Positions 47,176 through 61,300 are shown, numbered from the stretch's first letter. The stretch: 64,000 bases of DNA from Ficedula albicollis (GCF_000247815.1 NW_004775937.1:198671-262670), one strand, 5' to 3'. Notes: generated by a model from the letters alone, not told the origin. Program-made: numbers and translations.

Positions 47176-48671
47176 TTGTTATCCTTTCTGGAGATAATAT
47201 CATTTATCTCTTTAAAAGAATAAACTGTTAAAGGTAATGATCTGGAAACTGATCATGATTGCCTAACAGTGGAAGGTTTGTGCCTTACAGGATCACCAGG
47301 TGTGTTGCAGGTGTATCTGTTTCTCTGAGAATTTCATAATTCTACATCAGTGACAGAAGCAGTGATGTGAATCTTTGCTGCTGACCTTTGGTTAAGGTTG
47401 ACATCATCTGTTTTTTTATGAGTCTGTTTTATATGTTTACTGCTGATGATAAGAGCACATGGATGAGACCCTTCATAACGGACAGGTTTAGAAGTATTTC
47501 TTGTGGAATCAGTTCTGGGCTGTATCTGGTAGTAATGTATCAAGAGTAGGAAGAATTTGGTAAAATGCATCACCCTAATCTTTATTAATATTTTCTTGCA
47601 TACACTTGAAAGCTTTATTTGTGTCCACTCTATTTTGTCCCTTACTTAGCAAATGTGGATTTTGCCCTTTACCTCATTGGGATTGAACCTCTAATTGTTT
47701 AAGTGTTTTCTAAGCCCTGGGATGCAGGCTGCTTTGCAGTGTGCTGCTGGAGCTGGTTTGTTGGATGTTTTTCAGGGTCTTTTTAGTGTATCCATTCTTA
47801 ATACTTTTTGCCTTGGTTAAACTAACTTACTTAGCTTAGAGTGCTTTTTGCTTTCTTACAGCAATTGTGGGAAATGTTTGAGTTTAAATGTTCTGGTGTT
47901 TGCCTGGCTTGGCAAAACAAAACTGCCTTTTAAGCAAGCATATATATGTGTGTGTACACACATTTTCATTGATATTTGAAGTTGAGATGTTCTGGTTTTG
48001 AAGTTGAGAGTTGAGTTGTAAATAAAAGACATGTTGGCCTTTGTCCATGGGCTGATGTTTTCTCCATCTGTCATCCTTCCTATTTAAATGGGGAGCAGTA
48101 TTTGGGAAAAGTCTTCTCTTCCCTCCTTTTCCCCTGAAATGCTGATCTCCCATCCTTCTTTCTGGCAGCGTCACCTTACAAAGAGTAGTAGAATAGTTTA
48201 CAGGGAAATGAATAATTTATTTCCTGAAAAATTGATCAAATGACAGCTAAGTCTGAACCACAGGAAGTGCTACAGCAGAGACCAGTAACTTGTGGTAGAA
48301 CAGCCTGTACTTTCAGATTAAGAAGTAAAAGTTCATGTACATTTGAAATCTTCCAGCTCTTTTTCTACAGACCAGGTGTTTGACTTATTTAAGGATTTAG
48401 AACTAATTCTTGAATATACTTACCACACTGGCTGTTAACAATTTGTTCTTGTAAGTTTGTTTTGCATTACTTGAAATCCAAGACGTCATGCACAGGATGT
48501 AAAGGAGCAGCTCAAAACTTCTCTTGTGTCATTCTTTTAATTTTTCTGTTTACAGCAGTAGGATAGGTTGTTTTTGTTGGTTTGTTTGGTTTTTTTTAAC
48601 AACATACGTTTCACTTGCCCACTCTGTTCTATCAGTCACACAAAATACAAACTTTTTTTATGTTTTCCAAG

Positions 48672-48791
48672 GAGCCCTTTGAGGATGGCTATGCAAATGG
48701 TGAGGAAGGGACACCAGCTGGGGATGCAGCTGCTGCTTACACACCTGACAGCAAAGGGGTGGTCAAGTTTGGCTGGATAAAAGGTGTGCTG
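48672..48791 (+). CDS. SLC12A2: NKCC1 exon 2: linker into TM1
   Basis: Residues 168-207, starting [13 protein letters not shown] and ending [10 protein letters not shown]. This is the acidic linker after the phospho-threonine domain and the conserved amphipathic stretch [14 protein letters not shown] just before TM1. The 120-nt exon is phase 0 at both ends, with acceptor ttttccaag and donor gtaagt. The linker middle ([14 protein letters not shown]) is the variable part of the family; the ends are highly conserved. Confidence 0.97.
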
Positions 48792-49794
48792 GTAAGTTTG
48801 ATATATGGCTCTTCAGTTTCTTACAGATGATGACTCACAGATCTTTCCAACTACCTTATTTTTTGACAGGCATTGCGATAGTGTAGTGTAAAGATTTTAT
48901 GTATGAGAGGCATGATAAATGCCATAATTTTAGGAAGGGTGGCTCCACTTCAGCTGAATTTTAAGACAATAAATACTTCAGGGCTTTAAGTTCTTAAGGG
49001 TTTATGGTTTCTTAGCATAGATTTAAAGAATTTTTTGATTGCGTGATTTCCAACAAGGAAAAAGATACTATTGTAGAAAAATGCATACTGTACTTCTGTG
49101 GTTTGGTTATCTCCTGTTTTGCAGGGTTGATATTTTAGTCTTTAGGTAAGAGAGAGACCCAAGATCTGATTTTAGTCTCCTGTCTAAATTCTGTACAATG
49201 CAAACTCTATCAGGATCTTAGAGTTGCAAATATAGGGATTAAAAAAAAAGCATACATCTCCATCCTTTTACTGTGCAGCTGTGTTGTAAGATACAAAAGT
49301 TATAGAAATGGAAAGCTGCAGCAGTTTTTTTTTTATTTTAGAAAGAATAAGTTATTTAGTAGGGTATTGCTTTAGTGCATTTTTTTTTTTGAGGGAGAGA
49401 TTTGTGAGAGGTACAAACTGGGGTTGTAGATCTCACATTCATCACAGATTTCTATCTTATTTTAAGTCATATATTCCATAGTGTGAATTTTGAATCTTAA
49501 AGTTTAAGGTCTAAATTATTATTATTGTTTGCTTAAGACATACTGCAAGCGTCAAATATTGAAATACTCTTAACTCTGTGTTTAAGGTAGCAACATTTTA
49601 ATCATATTTATTTCCCTTCTTTAAAAATCAAACTTACACTTGTATAATAACATCATATTCTTGTGAAATAATTTGAAAAGTGATGAGGAAATACAGCAAG
49701 ATAATTTCAAGAACATTAAAAACAGAAATGAAGAATTAGTAAAAATTACTGCAGATGCAAAACTAATCTCTGTTAAATTTCTGTTTTACCCTAG
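48792..49794 (+). other. SLC12A2: SLC12A2 intron 2
   Basis: About 1.0 kb, phase 0, gtaagt to ttttaccctag. AT-rich, with two T runs near 49326 and 49380. No other feature recognised. Confidence 0.93.
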
Positions 49795-49870
49795 GTACGA
49801 TGTATGTTGAATATTTGGGGTGTGATGCTCTTCATCAGACTATCATGGATTGTAGGACAAGCTGGGATAG
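49795..49870 (+). CDS. SLC12A2: NKCC1 exon 3: TM1 with ion-binding break
   Basis: Residues 208-232 plus the first base of codon 233. It encodes [18 protein letters not shown] and the rest of TM1. The unwound centre of TM1 is intact: N213 and I214 correspond to the human K+ ligands N298 and I299, W215 to the Na+-site W300, and G216-V217-M218 to the Cl- site G301-M303. The exon has 76 nt, an acceptor accctag and a donor gtatgg after ggatag (phase 1). Confidence 0.97.
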
Positions 49871-50434
49871 GTATGGGTACTAATGCTGTAATTTTATTTC
49901 AATGACTTTCAAATGTGATCCACAAGCAGTGTTGATCCTCAGCTTTTACTTCAAACAGGAATAGGAAATTATCTTAATATTGCCAGTTTTTATGGTAATT
50001 TATCCTTATCAAAAACTTCAACCAGTTATTTAGACTTTTTCATTTAGGTGTAAGGGAATTATTTTAAAATTGACATTTGTAAGTCTTCAGAAAGCTGTAG
50101 AGATATACTCTTGATCTCTGGTTATTAAAACCTGCATAGAGACTGTGTAGTAAGTACATAAAGCAATTCTTTTCAAAGGCTTAGCTTAGTGTTGGACTGA
50201 TGTGCAAAAGGCCTGTGTTTCCTTGAATCTCTAGAATACACTTCTTACCTTGCTGATTTAAGAGAATCTTTGCCCAGCTTTATTTGTATCCTGAGAGGGG
50301 AAAGAGGAAGCCTTTTGCTTGAAAGTAAATTTGTGTTGTATTTGCAAGACGGAGTATTTAAATGAAATTAAGTTGATGGTTTGTACTCTTAAAACTGCTG
50401 GGCTTACAGTGTTTTTCACCTTTTTTCCCTAAAG
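49871..50434 (+). other. SLC12A2: SLC12A2 intron 3
   Basis: 564 bp, phase 1, donor gtatgg and acceptor ttttccctaaag. No repeat or other feature recognised. Confidence 0.93.
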
Positions 50435-50530
50435 GTCTTTCTGTCTTGGTTATTGGAATGGCCACTGTTGTGACAACGATTACAGGACTGTCTACTTCAG
50501 CAATAGCCACAAATGGATTTGTAAGAGGAG
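50435..50530 (+). CDS. SLC12A2: NKCC1 exon 4: TM2
   Basis: Completes codon 233 and encodes residues 234-264 ([18 protein letters not shown], then [13 protein letters not shown]) plus the first base of codon 265. It covers TM2 and the family-diagnostic STSAIATNG motif. The human protein has VIMMATVV where this one has VIGMATVV, a conservative difference by eye. The 96-nt exon is phase 1 at both ends, with donor gtaatg. In the paralogue NKCC2 the corresponding region is encoded by alternative cassette exons; only one version is seen here. Confidence 0.97.
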
Positions 50531-52456
<1,926 letters not shown>

Positions 52457-52472
<16 letters not shown>

Positions 52473-52762
52473 TATTTTATATGTAAAGCTAAAGATAATG
52501 CTTGGGTTTTGATTCACCCAATCGCAAAACAGTGTGGTTTGGAGGAGACATTTCAGGGTTACCTAGTCTATTCCCCATCCAGGTAGAATCACAAAATTAA
52601 TTGGGTTGAGAGTCTATGAAGTGTATATTTTATATGTAAAGCTAAAGATAATGCTTAGGTTTGGATTCACCCAATCACAAAACAGTGTGGTTTGGAGGAG
52701 ACATTTCAGGGTTACCTAGTCTATTCCCCATCCAGGTAGAATCACAAAATTAATTGGGTTGA
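52457..52762 (+). repeat. Tandem duplication of 153 bp
   Basis: Units 52457-52609 and 52610-52762 begin 'gagtctatgaagtgtatatt'. They differ at several positions, including cttgggttttgattc against cttaggtttggattc and aatcgcaaaa against aatcacaaaa. The first unit overlaps the end of the 134-bp duplication by 16 nt. The segment also contains an old CR1-like tail (gtttggaggagacatttcag). Confidence 0.95.
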
Positions 52763-53125
52763 AAGGGACCCTAAAGCCCACCCAGTGCCACCCCTGCCAT
52801 GGCAGGAACACCTTCCACTGTCACAGGATTCTCCCAGCCCCAATGTCCAGCCTGGGCTTGGGCACTGCCAGGGATCCAGGGGCAGCCACAGCTGCTCTGG
52901 GCACCCTGTGCCAGGGCCTGCCCACCCTCACTGTAAAATCTTTCTTTCTTACATCTAGTCTAAATCTGCTGTCTTTTAGTTTAAAACCATTATTCTTCCT
53001 TCTGTCACCCCAAGGCCTATCCAAAAGTCTGTTCCCATCTTTCTTGTAAGTCCCCTTTTAAGTATTGAGTGATTGCAGTAAGGTCTCCCTGGAACTCTCT
53101 TTTCTCCAGGTTGAACAGCCCTTTC
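52738..53125 (-). mobile_element. CR1 LINE 3' fragment in intron 5
   Basis: Reverse-oriented CR1 3' end. + strand landmarks in order are agaatcacaaaatt, ccacccctgccatggcagg, gcagccacagctgctctggg, gtgccagggcctgcccac, and then the 3' end of the ORF2 region (tagtttaaaaccatt, ttctccaggttgaacagcc). It is the longest CR1 piece in the window, about 390 bp, and inserted antisense to SLC12A2. Confidence 0.92.
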
Positions 53126-53327
53126 TATTTCCATTTGGAAGATTCATTGATTCAAAAACAAGGCAAAACCCCTAAATTACTTGAATCCTTAAAAGGAATT
53201 TACAGTCAGTAAATATGTGGTGTGCAGGTTAAGTTGTAATAAATTATGAGTAGAATGCTGTTCTTTAGTAGGGAAGGTATTTATGTGATGAAGTGTATGA
53301 CTGTGTATTTTTTGTTTGTTTTTTTAG

Positions 53328-53438
53328 GAAAATGGAACATTGATGATCGATGAAATGAATGATATCAGAATCATAGGGGCTATCACAGTGGTTATACTGC
53401 TGGGCATTTCCATTGCAGGAATGGAGTGGGAAGCAAAA
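53328..53438 (+). CDS. SLC12A2: NKCC1 exon 6: TM4
   Basis: Residues 312-348, from [17 protein letters not shown] to [12 protein letters not shown], 37 whole codons. It covers the short extracellular turn after TM3 (human EHSILMIDEINDIR) and TM4, ending in the conserved GMEWEAK. The first residues (ENGT) differ from human EHSI and create an N-G-T sequon at 313-315. Whether it is glycosylated is unknown. Phase 0 at both ends; donor gtaagg. Confidence 0.97.
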
Positions 53439-56355
53439 GTAAGGAATTCCCATCTTTTTTTTAAATTCTCTGCTTCATAATTTTGATTCTGTTTTTGTAC
53501 CTTAGCCATCTGATTTATTTTTAGTGTATTCAGAACTGCATGATGGTATGGTAGAAGTCTGTTGACTTTTATGCAGTAGCTCTTGTTCTAGCCCTAGCAT
53601 GTGCAGCTCTGAGTAGCATTTCAGATCTTAAACCACTTCACTGGAAGCTTAAGCATCTATGAGAACCTAAACTCCAGCATAATCCACTCTTAAGGACATT
53701 GTCAAGTAGATTAATGGTATTTCCCCTCTTCTGGGCAATTACAGCACAGGAGAAGGCAAGAACTTAGGCATGGCAATTTTCCCTTACTGTGAACCTTAGG
53801 CAAATTCTGAGGATGAAGAACACACTACTGGTACTGAAGCCAATCTAGAGCTGTGTAGTTTGTGCTAGCTCAAACCCAGTACCCTTGCCTTCTCTTCCAT
53901 TCTTTTCTGGTTTGATTTTCACCTGGGAACAGTCTGGAAACAGTGGGATGCATTCACCTGACCCAGCATAGAGAAGGGTTTTGAACATTGGTGGTGACGA
54001 GTGTGTAGGAAGGAAAACCTCTTTCCCTCATCTTGTGGCTGCACAGTCTTAGGTCAGCTCTGGCTGAAGAGATCAAAAAAGCACCTTAACAGAGAAGCTG
54101 CCTTACCAGTTTTGTGTTTGGTATTATGAGGCAGTGTACCTTGCTCTGTCTCCTGCACCTTGTAGGCTTTTTCTGAATATCTGTCCATAATTTGCTCAAA
54201 GAAAAAAAAGAAAAGGTAAGAGCCTCTCACTGGGGCTTCCTTCCCAACTTGTATTTATATCACAATAACTTATTTTCTGTGCTGAGAGGCAGCTGAGGGA
54301 ACCTCTTTGTGAATTGTTGTAAATTTCTTATGCTGCTGCATCAGGAAGATGATGGTATTTATAATCAAAATGAGAGAATTTTATCACTGTTGCTTCCAAG
54401 AAATAGGGATCCTGGAAGAAGTGACTGAAGATAGAGTGCATTTCTTTGGTCTATTGGGGAGAGAAGAAACTTAAAGAAATTTGCTTTGGCAAGATCTTCT
54501 AAACTGAGCTGCTGTAAAAACTGTTTGCCTTTCTCAAGTAGCCCTTCACTGTCTATAACTTGAATTTTTGATGCTATCTTTATACACCTGACTGCAAACA
54601 ATGCTGACCTTCTTATTCTGAACTGTTTTGAAAGAATTATTTGTTATTAATCCTCTGGCTGCTGCCACCTGAAGTCACAAGAAGGATCTTGATTTTGCTG
54701 TGTAGCATGAGAAGTTATATAACAATAGTTTGCATGAAAATACCCTTGTTTAATGTTTCTACATCAAGCCTGAATTGTGGTATTACTGCAGTGTCATCCT
54801 TATTTTAGGGGTAGCTTTCAAAAGTCCTGTCCTCAATGTAAAAGTCAAGGCTTGGTTTCTCTGTCATGGAAGAAGGCAGGTGGGAGCAGTGACAGGCAAC
54901 TGAACCTGTCAAACAAGCATTTCATGTGGGCTAACATGCAACTCAGCATAGCAAAACACTGATGTCTCCATCTTGATCTGTGGTGTTCTCCTATGCCTTA
55001 ACCATGCCTTGGAAAATGGAGCAGGGGAATCTATAATAATGCCTCTGAAATACATCTAAAAGTCAGTACAGACTGGGATTTGTTCCAGGGGAGTTTTTTT
55101 AAAAAAATGGCTTTACAGAGTTCACTGCTCAGCTCCTCGTGTAGAAGCTCATTTTTTCAGACTTTGGAATTTAAGGAAGATATGCAGGAAACATCCCTAG
55201 CTTCAGGGAGAAGCCTAGGTTAGTTACTGGAAAAATCCACTTGTGGCAGTTGCTCTGTGATTACTGCATGTTTGTTTCTTACTGAAAACTTCTGTAAGCA
55301 CGCAGCTGCATCCTTAGGCCTTTCACCTATTCTTGAGGCTTTACAAAGATTTAAATACAGGGCACAAATTCTTTTCTTCAGGTGGACTTTTAAATCTTCT
55401 CCAGGCCGTTTCTCTCTGTTTATAACTGCTCCACCCTGTTTTATCCAGAGGCTGTGTGAACTGAAAACTTTGTTTTGTAGGCATCAGCAGTGCCACAGTG
55501 ATAATTGCATATTAACTCCTCATCCTAGGCCTAAAAAAGGTCTGTGAATAGCTTCCCCCAAGCTACTGGCATTCCTTTCTAAGGAATCAAATAACCCAAA
55601 AGATAACAGCAGTGTGATTGCTTATTGAAATGAAGATCTGAACCATCCCTACAATGCCTAGATTTATCTTTTTTAACACTTTTGAGGTGTTGCATGGTTT
55701 AAAGTACTTTTTGTTCAATTTGTGGGGCTTATAATTGTTCTGTGGAACAGTGACTAAAAACCTAGGTTGTAATAAAAGAAGTCTCAAAACAAGGAATTAA
55801 CAAGTAATTGTAATTTGCAATTTAATTTCCTAAGTAAGTGTTGAGAATATGAGAATGTAGCAAAATAATCTAGTTCCTTGCATAAAATAAGAAACAAAAG
55901 CTGTTTGATTCTGGATGTAATAAATCTTCAGAAAATATCACATACTAACGTATAAGACAAAGCATGGCCGTTGCTAATAATGCATTAGTATCATTTGTGT
56001 TGCATTTGGCTCTTTTCATGTGAATTTCTTGACTCTCCTCAAATGCACTCCTTCTGGAAGGCTTATATATAGAGAAATAAGTCCTTTCAAGCATTTTATC
56101 TTTAGGAGTATAATTTTGAAGTGTTTGGAAATAATAAACCTTTTTGATTAGGCATAAAACTTGGAAATTATTTCTATTTCTTAATTTAAAATCCTGATAC
56201 AAGTTCTCTCCAGCTTTCCTCACTTTTTGCAGAGAACATGCTGAGAAGGTGAAGCTGAATTTGGAATCAAGTAAACATTTACATTTTATAGCACAGCACT
56301 TGATACTGTGAAAAGAACAAGTTCTCCTCTCTTGACAGCAGTCATTGTGTTTCAG
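53439..56355 (+). other. SLC12A2: SLC12A2 intron 6
   Basis: About 2.9 kb, phase 0, gtaagg to tgtgtttcag. Single-copy sequence with no repeat I can name. Part of a 190-codon - strand frame (55945-56517) lies here and crosses exon 7 antisense. It has no recognisable domain and is not called. Confidence 0.9.
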
Positions 56356-56464
56356 GCACAGATAGTCCTGCTGGTGATCCTTATACTTGCTATTGGAGAC
56401 TTTGTCATAGGAACATTTATTCCTCTGGACAGCAAGAAGCCCAAAGGTTTCTTTGGTTATAATG
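56356..56464 (+). CDS. SLC12A2: NKCC1 exon 7: TM5
   Basis: Residues 349-384 plus the first base of codon 385. It begins [19 protein letters not shown] and ends [12 protein letters not shown]. It covers TM5 and the start of the extracellular stretch before TM6. Human NKCC1 has [15 protein letters not shown] at the same place. The 109-nt exon has acceptor tgtttcag and donor gtatgt, phase 1. Confidence 0.97.
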
Positions 56465-56881
56465 GTATGTTGGAACGATTTACAGTGTGGTAAACAATAC
56501 CTTTTTTTGCAAAACAAGCTGTTAAAATTAAATTAAACATCTAATAAATCTCATAGTCCTGCTTAACTGTGGAGACTGTTTTCCTGATTTCTTCAAACTA
56601 CTGCAGTTGGGTTAAAACTTGAATATTGCTTTATATTGAATATATATAAAATTTTAAAAGCTGGATTATACTGCAAGTATTTTTTCTACCTTTACATCTG
56701 CTGAAGATTACTGTATTGATTTCTGCATTGAATTGAAGTGATGAATCAGGGCTTAAATGCTCTACAGTTAGTTTTAAGAAGGTCCTGTGGCTGTCAGCTT
56801 TTTTTATTGATCTGATAGTGGCTGGAATGGGTTAATACAGCTTCCAGGTGAATATTGACAGACTTAAATCTTCTCCTGCAG
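56465..56881 (+). other. SLC12A2: SLC12A2 intron 7
   Basis: 417 bp, phase 1, gtatgt to cttctcctgcag. No other feature seen. Confidence 0.93.
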
Positions 56882-57009
56882 CCGAAATATTCATGGAGAA
56901 TTTTGGACCGGATTTCCGACAAGAGGAAACTTTCTTTTCTGTGTTTGCTATTTTCTTCCCTGCTGCAACTGGCATACTTGCTGGTGCAAATATCTCGGGG
57001 GACCTTGCG
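56882..57009 (+). CDS. SLC12A2: NKCC1 exon 8: TM6 with ion-binding break
   Basis: Completes A385 and encodes residues 386-427 ([19 protein letters not shown], then [19 protein letters not shown] and GDLA). The unwound TM6 motif [17 protein letters not shown] is complete. P411 and T414 match the human K+ ligands P496 and T499; G415-I416-L417 match the second Cl- site G500-L502. The 128-nt exon has donor gcg|gtgagt, phase 0. Confidence 0.97.
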
Positions 57010-57096
57010 GTGAGTAGCGAATTAAAAACATTGTTCACGACCACTCGAGTGTGCATTGACCTCTGTCATCACTGTCCACTGACATTTTTCTTTCAG

Positions 57097-57181
57097 GATC
57101 CTCAGTCAGCCATACCTAAAGGAACGCTGTTGGCCATCTTAATCACTACATTGGTTTACGTAGGAATTGCAGTGTCTGTAG
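57097..57181 (+). CDS. SLC12A2: NKCC1 exon 9: TM6-TM7 turn and TM7
   Basis: Residues 428-455 plus the first base of codon 456, [19 protein letters not shown] onward to GIAVSV. The [10 protein letters not shown] turn is a cytosolic family signature, and TM7 follows. Intron 8 before it is only 87 bp (57010-57096), ending tttctttcag. Donor gtaaat, phase 1. Confidence 0.97.
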
Positions 57182-60127
57182 GTAAATAGAGAATGTTTTT
57201 AACTTTTATCCTTTCACGTTCATTCCGAGGGTGTATTTTGATATGGTTTTATGTAATTTGTTATGTAAAGTCATTATGTAATTGACTTTCCTGCACGGGA
57301 AAGTAATAGCCAAAGGTTTCTGGTTTTTACTGTTGGGAGATTCAGTTTCCAGCTAGTTTTATAATTTTGTGAAATGACTGATGCTTTTCTAAGAAAAGTG
57401 ACTGCTTCAGAATAAGGATTACAAAAAACTTCTGTCGGTGTTTCCTCATTTGTTGCAGTTATTTACCTTAAGGGATTTACAGTTTAGCAGGGGGATAATC
57501 CCTGGATTAGAAAAGCATGTTTTCTGGAAACACCCACTGAAAAAACACCTGTATTGTTTTGAGGGTTATGGTAATCAGCCACTTCCCTGCAGTGAACTGT
57601 GGGATGATCAGACAGCACTGTGGGGAGGATGCTTGAGCAGTAATTCCCCTGTTGAGGGAGGAATCCAAGAAAGGCCTTCAGTTCTATCAGCCCCCTTTTG
57701 GAAGTGTCATGTTCTTGTGTAAAGAGGAAAAATAATCACAGACTGATCTGAGTCTTGACTTCCCAGTCTTTCTCACCCTGCAGTTGTTTGAAATCCTCTG
57801 CATAACTCACCGTGGGGTTGATACCAGTTTTGATGTAGAGCACCAGTGGTTAGCTATGTTTTTCCCACGCATAAATTCTAGTAACTTTAAGACTTCAGGA
57901 TTGTAATTGAATCATGCACATTTCTTGCCTGTGAGTGGAAATGTTTTTTACTCATGTCACATTAAACTAGTTTCTAACAGCAATAGTAATTTTTCTTGTA
58001 TGAAAAACCTTGTTTTATAATAGCTGTGGTGCCTTTTGAATGAAATTCTCATTTATAAGAGTGCCATTGATCTTACCACTAATGATATTTCCTTTCCAAA
58101 GATACTAATCTCGCTAGTCTGCCTCTGTTGGCGAACGTGGGAGTGTAGCTCTGCCAAATAGTTGCTCTGTAGTGATTGTGCTTTATGCAGCATAATGAGC
58201 TACACTCATTTCCTAATTAGATTGACTGCATAGACCTCTTGCTACCAGATTTGAATCCTTTGGAACCTCAACCCACACAAGACTAAAATTATTGTTAATA
58301 CTTGCTTATTAATGAGATCCTTTGATCAGCTTCCAAATATGAAAAATGCAGTACAAAAATTGACAAAAGAAGCAGTTTGCAAAACCAACTGGACGTGAAA
58401 TTGTTTGATTCATCAGAAATGTTCTGCTGTGTACTGACTTATGCTTTGAATTCTGCTAGTTACAAAAAGGCAGCAGGAGTCAGAGATTGTGAGTGAAATT
58501 TAGCTCCTTTTGAGGCATTCGTTTAGGAATATTGGACAAATAAAAATGCTTCTGTTTCTTCCCCAGAGGAGTGATAAGCAAGTCACTTAAGATTTGAAGG
58601 GACTAGTAAATGTTGCAGAGTAGTCATATGTGAAGAGGAAGATGTTCTGAACTTAACTCACTATTTGTATGCTCTGTACTAAGTAAGAAAGCTAAACTGA
58701 GTAGAAAAGACTGGAAAAAGGAAAATTAGTGCTAGAGGTAGGCAGCTATTTCAAAAAGATAACTGAGACATAGGTGTGCAGTTTCATATTTTAGCAAAGG
58801 ACTGATGCAGACACGCAGGTGGCATGAGGTGGAAGATTTCACAGGCCAATATGCATCAAAAATCTTGGAACATACATTTCAAGGAACTGCATTTATTGTT
58901 TATAAACAAGGGAAGCTCTAACAAAAGGAAAAAACAAACAACCCAAAGTTCTGAGTAGCATTAACACCTGCTTCCTGTATCTGCTTCCTGTAGTTATGAA
59001 AGTAAAACTAATTGACAAGAGCCAAACTGTAGGTGTTTACAGCACTAGTAAAATTAAACACTCTGAACTGCAGTCTGAAGGGCTGTAGTTCCTCTGGAAT
59101 TCATATCTTAAGGAGATAGCTTGATAGAGATGGCTGTAAGCTTTTTCATGCTTAAAGCATGGCAAAGCTCTATTTGACTTTGGCATGAACATGCTTATAA
59201 ATGCCTGTGGAAAGGTGGAATTTTATTTTCACAGGAAGGAAGACGTAGAGACTTTGAGGGAAAATGCTGCCAGAATCATATAAAGAAATAAAACTTTTCT
59301 GAATGTTACAGAAAGTAACACTTAGTATTGTTACTTTTATCTAAATGTCTTCAGTTGAGAACTGAGCCTGCCTGCCTGGCTTCTGTCTTATATTCTCCCA
59401 CAGTAAGGCCCACATTAAGTGTGTCCCTACTGTCATGTCTCTTTCTGCCATATTTTGATTCCTGAAATGTCTGAAAGTCCTGCCAAATCAGCTGAGTTTG
59501 AACTTTGACAAAATGAGGAAGAGGAGGGTCAATAGTGCACTGTAGGTATTTAATGACTTGTTCAGTATAATGGACCTGCCACTGCCATCTGTCACCTACA
59601 AAATGTTATTTACAGATAGTTCACCTGAGAAGTATGTTGTCAAATGCATTACATATTGCTTGAGTAGCTGGGGCAAATACTTATGTAGTGAAGAAGGAGA
59701 AACATTTTCCTCTTACAGAGCTTTTAGTCCCAGTTAAACAAGAAAACAATAAAAAAACCTCAGCTCTTCCGCACACTCACAAGAAAAGCATAGGACAGGT
59801 GTTTAGTGTAGGAAAGTTTTACTGTAGTTTTACCAATTAGGCATAATAAGTAACTAAAAAAAGAAATGAAGAGTGGAAGGATTAATTAATGTCCACCTAC
59901 TGGGACCAGGTGTTGCTGTGGGCTGTTAATCTGGTATCTCACAACAGTTTATATATGGTATAGCTAATTAGGAATTCATTTTTTTCCCCGTGGAGGAGAG
60001 ACAACAGACATAGATGCCTAGGAATATTACTGAGTAAACTTAAACTTGCAGCAGATCTCTGCCTTCTTCCTTACTTTGCAAGTAATTAATTTGGGTCCTT
60101 AGCTGCCATGGGGTTCTGTTGCAGGGC

Positions 60128-60323
60128 AGTTCTTGTCATTCAGGTTCCTAAATGTAAAGGGAGTAAATGTAAAATGGAGTTTTACTAGCTCTGTAAACTT
60201 TTCCCCACTCCTTGTTCAATTCTAGAGTTCTTGTCATTCAGGTTCCTAAATGTAAAGGGAGTAAATGTAAAATGGAGTTTTACTGGCTCTGTAAACTTTT
60301 CCCCACGCCTTGTTCAATTCCAA
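60128..60323 (+). repeat. Tandem duplication of 98 bp
   Basis: Units 60128-60225 and 60226-60323 start 'agttcttgtcattcaggttc'. They differ at a few bases, including tactagctc against tactggctc and cccactcctt against cccacgcctt. The next duplication starts at the following base. Confidence 0.95.
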
Positions 60324-61124
60324 TCCCTCTAAGTATTTCCTGGTGTTCAAAGAGTTTGATTACTTCTACTGTTAGACCACAGAATGCTAAATAATACTTA
60401 GTCTGATTATCTTTTTGTCATATGAGTTGAAAACCCCTTCAAATAGAAGAGTTAATAGTCTTTTAGTACTCTTCAGTTTTTCTTAATACTTGCAGGCTGA
60501 AATTAAAACCCCTTCAAATAGAAGAGTTAATAGTCTCTTAGTACTCTTCAGTTTCTCTTAATACTTGCAGGCTGAAATGCTTTTTCTCCAGCATTTTCTT
60601 GACCAGCAAAATCAAAAGTAATCATAGATGAACTGAAGACAGTAGTTAGGGTGATGATTATAAAAAAAAGTAAAAGAAATGGTATTCTGTGTCTGTTTTT
60701 CACCAAGAAACCAACTGAAAAATACCATTGTCACATAGGAGATGGCTTATTTAAACATTGGTCCCTCTAAGTATTTCCTGGTGTTCAAAGAGTTTGATTA
60801 CTTCTACTGTTAGACCACAGAATGCTAAATAATACTTAGTCTGATTATCTTTTTGTCATATGAGTTGAAAACCCCTTCAAATAGAAGAGTTAATAGTCTT
60901 TTAGTACTCTTCAGTTTTTCTTAATACTTGCAGGCTGAAATTCTTTTTCTCCAGCATTTTCTTGACCAGCAAAATCAAAAGTAATCATAGATGAGCTGAA
61001 GACAGTAGTTAGGGTGATGATTATAAAAAAAAGTAAAAGAAATGGTATTCTGTGTCTGTTTTTCACCAAGAAACCAACTGAAAAATACCATTGTCACATA
61101 GGAGATGGCTTATTTAAACATTGG
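60324..61124 (+). repeat. Tandem duplication of 363 bp, first copy expanded to 438 bp
   Basis: Copy 1 is 60324-60761 and copy 2 is 60762-61124, both starting 'tccctctaagtatttcctgg' and ending 'tatttaaacattgg'. Copy 1 contains an extra 75-bp internal duplication that copy 2 lacks. Outside that, the copies differ at only a few bases. Confidence 0.96.
60430..60579 (+). repeat. Nested tandem duplication of 75 bp
   Basis: Units 60430-60504 and 60505-60579 start 'aaaaccccttcaaatagaag'. They differ at, for example, agtcttttagt against agtctcttagt. It is present only inside the first copy of the surrounding 363-bp duplication. Confidence 0.95.
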
Positions 61125-61300
61125 GAAATGGCTTGCAACAGGCTTTCATGAAACTTACTTTTTTTAATGGCTGAGTCACAGTGACTGGAAAAAAAACAAA
61201 CAACTGCATCAGAATGTGTACCTGTCTGCAAACATCTGTACATACAAAACAAATCTGCACTCCTCTAGGAAAATTGACCAAAAGAGAAAATACAAAGTTG

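Larger units (their letters stand above)
32255..48671 (+). other. SLC12A2: SLC12A2 intron 1 (16.4 kb)
   Basis: Phase-0 intron from gtgaga to a T-rich acceptor ending ccaag. The long first intron fits the known gene structure. It contains poly-A runs near the donor, a 360-bp tandem duplication, a solo LTR, two abutting short duplications near 44.7 kb and a T/G-rich stretch near 47.1 kb. I saw no additional exon on either strand. Enhancers are plausible but not identifiable here. Confidence 0.9.

Noticed and set aside
55945..56517. 190-codon - strand open frame overlapping SLC12A2 exon 7
   Set aside because: No domain or family resemblance and antisense to a confirmed conserved exon; a chance frame.
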